In this document: positions 60,461 to 64,000 of the stretch, piece after piece | How the letters are laid out: every line of letters begins with the position of its first letter | How positions within the stretch are numbered: position 1 is the first letter of the stretch | Assembly: GCA_963793645.1 (NCBI GenBank) | Contig: CAWCAW010000006.1 | Location: forward strand, 62,001 to 126,000 | Origin: CAWCAW01 sp963793645 | GTDB taxonomy: Bacteria > Actinomycetota > Acidimicrobiia > Acidimicrobiales > UBA8190 | Length of the DNA: 64,000 bases | Reading direction: 5' to 3' | Made by a program: the position numbers and the translations under genes | Notes under the pieces: model-generated | The model's input: only the letters and a program-made list of their open reading frames with translations | What the model was told of the DNA's origin: nothing | The model's database searches: none

Positions 60461-62095
60461 TCAGGCGGGTGGACCGCTGGTGAGTCGCACGCTGGAGCTG
60501 TGGTTCGCTCCCGACACCGCCACCCACTTGACCGTGACGGAGCTGCCGGGACGATGCATCAGGAGCGTTGACTCGAGGGACGAGGCCGAGGTGACCGACG
60601 AACCGTCCACCGACACGATGACGTCACCCGGGGTGAGGCCAGCACCTTGGGCCGGGCTGGGGTTCTCCACGGTGACGACCAATGCGCCTGAGCTCACCGG
60701 TGCGACCGGGCCGGTGTAGCCCCCGGCTCCGAAGGGGCTCCCGGAGGACGATTGCCCGCTGGCGTTCTCGATCTCGACGCCCAACAGCGGCCTATGGGCT
60801 CCTATCTCGACGGTCGAGGTCCACGCTCCGGCTCGTATGGCCGCCAAGATGGGCAAGGCCGTAGTGAGAGGAATCGAGTACGCCTCCGATGCACCGGCAT
60901 CTTCGGTAGCGCCATCGGCGGCGGCCGTATCCATGCCGATGACGTGCCCATTGGTCTCGACCAACGGACCGCCGGAGTCACCACGCTGGATGGGAGCATC
61001 GGTCTGGATCAACCCGTGCAACGTCTCAGGCGTCGTCCCCGGGTCACCAGCGGTGATCGTTTGATCAACGCCGGTCACCGTTCCTGGCACGGCCGACGGT
61101 TGGCCGCCACGGCCAAGGGCGTTGCCGACACAGACGATCACCGTGCCCACCGCCACGGTGGAGTCAGAACCAACGTCGATGCTCTTTAAGTGCGACGCCC
61201 CCTGGAGCTGGATGAGGGCGACGTCGTCGGTGGGGTCGTCACCAAGCACGGTGGCGCGGTAGCTCTGCCCCGTGGTCGGAATCTGCACCGTCAGAGAGGT
61301 GGAATCCTCGATGACGTGATTGTTCGTCATCACCTCCCCCGAGGACGTGACCACCATGCCCGTGCCGGCCGCCTCGCCACCCCCCGCCAGGGTCGAATCG
61401 ATATCGACGATGGCGGGGTCCACCTTGGCTGCGATGGCTCCGGTGTCGATATTGGGGGTCACCACAGCTGATCCACCCGGATTGGTGACGCCGGATCCCG
61501 ACAGCGCCGATCCGTTGTTACCGAGCGCGTACTCCACCGCGCCGCCGGCCACCGCCGACACCAGTACCAACACGGCCATCACGACCACGACGATGCCTCG
61601 GCCGGCACGTCGAGGATCGGGAGATCGGCCGTAGACGGGGATGGCGCCCCCACCCCCATAGGGGAAGTTGCCGCTGTAGGGGGAGGAGCCGCCCGGGCCG
61701 CCGGCCGGGGGGCCCCCGTAGGGAGGAGCGCCGGCGCTGTAGGGACCGGCGCTGTAGGGACCGGCGCTGTAGGGACCGGCGCTGTAGGGACCGGCGCTGT
61801 ACGGACCTGCACCGTAGGGGGAGCCGCCGGCGCTGTAGGGACCGGGGCTGTAGGCATCGGGGCCGTACGGAGGGGTCTGACCGCCGGGTGGTCGAGGGTC
61901 GCCCCACCTGGGAGGTACGTCTCTTCCGTACGGTGGCGCGCTGGCGCCGGACCACGAAGCTCCCCCGACCGCGCTCCATGGAGGTGGAGGCGGCCAGGGT
62001 GATGGGGCTGCCGGTGGGGCCGGCACCTCAGAGGTGGGCTCGGGAGGCGGGACCGGATCGGTGCGCTGCTCGTCCGGGTCGTAGGGGCTCGTCAC
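60461..62095 (-). CDS. HtrA/DegP-like membrane-anchored serine protease with PDZ domain
   Basis: This 544-residue protein has a cytoplasmic, proline-rich N-terminus (residues 1-165) with five exact GPYSA repeats, one helix (about 167-190), a trypsin-like protease with the triad His260 (TNNHVIE), Asp291 (DPTDDVALIQL) and Ser374 (IQRGDSGGPL), and a C-terminal PDZ domain (about 430-540, ENPSPAQGAGLTPGDVIVSVDGSSV). It degrades or processes misfolded envelope proteins. The GTG at 62095 follows GGAAGGGAAGAAG. The frame is intact. It is divergent from the universal stress gene across about 200 bases. Confidence 0.92.
   Translation of the reverse strand: MTSPYDPDEQRTDPVPPPEPTSEVPAPPAAPSPWPPPPPWSAVGGASWSGASAPPYGRDVPPRWGDPRPPGGQTPPYGPDAYSPGPYSAGGSPYGAGPYSAGPYSAGPYSAGPYSAGPYSAGAPPYGGPPAGGPGGSSPYSGNFPYGGGGAIPVYGRSPDPRRAGRGIVVVVMAVLVLVSAVAGGAVEYALGNNGSALSGSGVTNPGGSAVVTPNIDTGAIAAKVDPAIVDIDSTLAGGGEAAGTGMVVTSSGEVMTNNHVIEDSTSLTVQIPTTGQSYRATVLGDDPTDDVALIQLQGASHLKSIDVGSDSTVAVGTVIVCVGNALGRGGQPSAVPGTVTGVDQTITAGDPGTTPETLHGLIQTDAPIQRGDSGGPLVETNGHVIGMDTAAADGATEDAGASEAYSIPLTTALPILAAIRAGAWTSTVEIGAHRPLLGVEIENASGQSSSGSPFGAGGYTGPVAPVSSGALVVTVENPSPAQGAGLTPGDVIVSVDGSSVTSASSLESTLLMHRPGSSVTVKWVAVSGANHSSSVRLTSGPPA
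61729..61803. repeat. Five-unit 15-bp tandem repeat in the HtrA gene
   Basis: Five near-identical copies of accggcgctgtaggg encode GPYSA pentapeptides in the cytoplasmic tail. Related imperfect units extend to about 61870. Confidence 0.9.
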
Positions 62096-62296
62096 TGCTT
62101 CTTCCCTTCCCTCCACCGCGATCCGATGGCGGTATAGCCCCATCGCATGTCGTCGAATTTGCCCGGCGAACCTGTGAACAACCTTGAAATTACCGGGCCG
62201 CCAGCCTCCACGAGACTGCCTTTGCCAGGAAGTTTCGCGCTCGGCAGACTGATCGCCAGCCACAGGGTGGCAGGACGCCGCCGAAAGGGGTACGCC

Positions 62297-62731
62297 GTGT
62301 TCACCAAGATCGTCGTGGGGACCGATGGCTCGGACACGGCCAATGTGGCCGTCGAGGTCGCCATTGACCTCGCCAAGCTCTGCGGGGCCGAGCTTCACAT
62401 CGTCAACGCCTACCAAGCCGTGAGCACGGCGGTGGCGGCCGCCCAGGCGGGGGTGGTGACGGCCGGCGCCGTCGAGATGAACGTCTCCCTACTCGAGGGC
62501 ACCAGTGAGGAGCTCTTGGCCAAGGTGGCGGCCGCGGCCACCGGCGTCTTGGTCCATACCCATTCGGTGTTCGCGCCTCCCGCCGACGCCGTTGTACAGG
62601 TGGCCGAATCCGTCGACGCCGATCTCATCGTGGTGGGCAGTAAGGGGATGAAGCGACGGGTCCTGGGCTCGGTGCCCAACTCGGTGGCGCACAAGTCGCC
62701 GTGCGACGTCCTCATCGCCAAAACGACGTAA
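62297..62731 (+). CDS. Universal stress protein (UspA family)
   Basis: This 144-residue Usp protein begins KIVVGTDGSDTANVAVEVAIDLA and ends with the ATP-binding motif VGSKGMKRRVLGSVPNSVAHKSPCDVLI (G-x2-G-x9-G-S/T/N). It is therefore an ATP-binding Usp. The GTG at 62297 follows AAGGGG by six bases. It is probably induced by stress; the divergent HtrA gene would fit a common envelope-stress theme, but no shared operator is visible. Confidence 0.92.
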   Translation: MFTKIVVGTDGSDTANVAVEVAIDLAKLCGAELHIVNAYQAVSTAVAAAQAGVVTAGAVEMNVSLLEGTSEELLAKVAAAATGVLVHTHSVFAPPADAVVQVAESVDADLIVVGSKGMKRRVLGSVPNSVAHKSPCDVLIAKTT

Positions 62732-62743
62732 CGGGGCGAAGCA

Positions 62744-63955
62744 CTACCTGGCGGCCGGTTGGGAGACTGTCACCGCGGCGGCTTCACGCACGGCGCGGAT
62801 CCGTTGGCGCGCCGAGTCGTCATCTGAGCCCTGCCGTGGCGGTAACCGAAACGTCGTATAGAGCACCCGGCGCTCGCTGTTCACGGGAGGTTGGGCCATG
62901 TGCATGGTGCAACTCAGGTGCACGGTCACGTCCCCGCTGCGAGTGGGAAGGTCGACGACGGGGAGCTGACTGTCTTTTCTGAGCAGCGCCGGCCACACCA
63001 AGGCTCGGTGGCTCCCGGCCACGGCGCGCAACTGGCCGCTGTTGGCATCGGCTCCGGTCACCGACACGCCGACGGTCAACGAACAGCATTCATAGCTGTG
63101 GCGGCCGAGTGAGCAGTCCTTGTGCCACGGGACGTCGGAAATCCCTTCGACGATACCGATGGGCTTAATCAACGCCTCCACCGAGTTGGACTGCATCGAG
63201 CCCCACACGTGGCCATCGCCCGGGAGTGCCGCCAATCGCGCCAGGCGCTCGTCGGTACCGAAAGACGAAACCGGAGCACTGTGGCGCTCGAATCCCTGCA
63301 TGCGTACGAGGCGATCCTCGCCGTCGGAAGTACACGCCCACCAGGATTGACCGTCACCTCGCCGGTAGCCGGGCATGGCCGTGTCGATGTCTTCGGAGAT
63401 AGCGGACATCTCGCGCTCGGAAAACACGCCCTCGACGTGCAAGAACCCGGCTTCTTCGAGGAAGTGGCCCATGTCTTGGTCTGAGTCCGACAACGAGAAC
63501 GCCCGGGAGAGGTCCAATGGTTGACCGCGTCGGTCTCGGAATGCCATCGCACCGACGTGAGGAGCAACGCCGTCGAGAGCGCCGCGCAGCACGAGCCACC
63601 AGTCGAGGAGCGTCTCGAGACGACCGTGCAGTGTCAAGGCGCCACTGGAGAACCATGCCATCGGTGTCGCCTGATCGGTCACCAAGTCGTCGAGCTGGTG
63701 GTGATCGATCTGCAAGATGTCATTACCGGTGTCGGTGGCCGTTGTGATCAAGGCACGGCCGTCGAGCACCGACAACGTCCACGCCGATGAGCCGTCGACT
63801 TCGATGGTCAGAGATCTCGGTGACAGACGGCCCAGTGCGTCTCGAAGCAGATCGGCACACGTCTCGAAGGCCACCGGAAGGTCTTGCTCGAAGAACTGGC
63901 CTGGATCGACGGGAACGGTCCCGCCGTCGGTCCTGGTCCGCATGTCCACACCCAC
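62744..63955 (-). CDS. SCP2-like / phytanoyl-CoA dioxygenase (PhyH) fusion protein
   Basis: The 403-residue protein seems to join two domains. Residues about 15-135 look like an SCP2 sterol-carrier fold (LTIEVDGSSAWTLSVLDGRALITTA, PMAWFSSGALTLHGRLETLL). Residues about 160-390 are a Fe(II)/2-oxoglutarate dioxygenase of the PhyH family: GFLHVEGVFSEREM, the HxD pair in VPWHKDCSLGRH and the distal His region GQLRAVAGSHRALVWP, with MHMAQPPVNSERRVLYTTF near the end. A lipid or steroid hydroxylation role fits both domains. The GTG at 63955 follows AAGGAGG by five bases, which fixes the start. Confidence 0.8.
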   Translation of the reverse strand: MGVDMRTRTDGGTVPVDPGQFFEQDLPVAFETCADLLRDALGRLSPRSLTIEVDGSSAWTLSVLDGRALITTATDTGNDILQIDHHQLDDLVTDQATPMAWFSSGALTLHGRLETLLDWWLVLRGALDGVAPHVGAMAFRDRRGQPLDLSRAFSLSDSDQDMGHFLEEAGFLHVEGVFSEREMSAISEDIDTAMPGYRRGDGQSWWACTSDGEDRLVRMQGFERHSAPVSSFGTDERLARLAALPGDGHVWGSMQSNSVEALIKPIGIVEGISDVPWHKDCSLGRHSYECCSLTVGVSVTGADANSGQLRAVAGSHRALVWPALLRKDSQLPVVDLPTRSGDVTVHLSCTMHMAQPPVNSERRVLYTTFRLPPRQGSDDDSARQRIRAVREAAAVTVSQPAAR

Positions 63956-64000
63956 AACGGCCTCCTTGGCACCTATCCGAAGCGTAGATCGGCGGCCCCG

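Overview
The window is high-GC DNA in which almost every base is coding. It most likely comes from an actinobacterium of the class Acidimicrobiia. The signs are an actinobacterial complex I operon, a rex-hem gene run, a mycothiol glycosyltransferase (mshA) beside a YbjN-domain gene, a nickel superoxide dismutase, an F420-type luciferase-like oxidoreductase, homologues of the developmental c-di-GMP proteins BldD and RsiG, and a secreted protein with the 'GYWxVASDGG' repeats often seen in Acidimicrobiales. The taxonomic call is inference.

Layout. 1-3,560: the start of a truncated FtsX-like permease, a DUF2142 membrane protein and an aldo/keto reductase. 3,567-20,572 (minus strand): a complete 14-gene NADH:quinone oxidoreductase operon, nuoA to nuoN, mostly with 1-8 base start/stop overlaps, followed by a small hypothetical gene. 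20,638: a divergent geranylgeranyl-reductase-family gene, a candidate menaquinone-tail reductase. 21,992-25,229: two paralogous membrane proteins of unknown function. 25,323-32,313: rex-hemA-hemC-cobA/hemD-hemB-hemL, the redox-sensing repressor followed by tetrapyrrole synthesis. 32,379-39,475: an acyl-CoA ligase, a SAM hydrolase, an excisionase-type HTH protein, proC, ybjN, mshA, an XRE regulator, an RsiG-like c-di-GMP anti-sigma factor and sodX, all on the minus strand. The order resembles the mycobacterial Rv0474-Rv0524 interval. 39,506-48,186: sodN, a DksA-like protein, a SufS-like aminotransferase, a CAP-domain repeat protein, a beta-propeller lipoprotein, a thioesterase, tRNA-Lys and assorted enzymes. 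48,214-52,974: a surface-fibre candidate locus (pilin-like protein, SipW-dependent secreted protein, SipW-type signal peptidase, large Ig-like surface protein) next to a bldD homologue. 53,119-63,955: sulfatase, NlpC/P60 hydrolase, methyltransferase, FtsX-like permease, SDR, HtrA protease, universal stress protein and an SCP2-PhyH fusion.

How the genes work together. NADH oxidation by complex I, a possible quinone-tail reductase, NAD(H) sensing by Rex and heme supply form one respiratory theme. The BldD and RsiG homologues suggest c-di-GMP control of development or surface attachment, and the SipW-type locus is a plausible output of it.

Two features run through the whole window. First, many conserved genes contain single-base insertions or deletions (about 30 in all, densest at 14-23 kb and 35.5-38 kb). 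Because essential genes are hit with no other decay, I read these mainly as sequencing errors and annotate each such gene as one CDS. Second, in-frame tandem repeats of 6, 15 or 18 bp put low-complexity tails or linkers into otherwise conserved proteins, including several complex I subunits.
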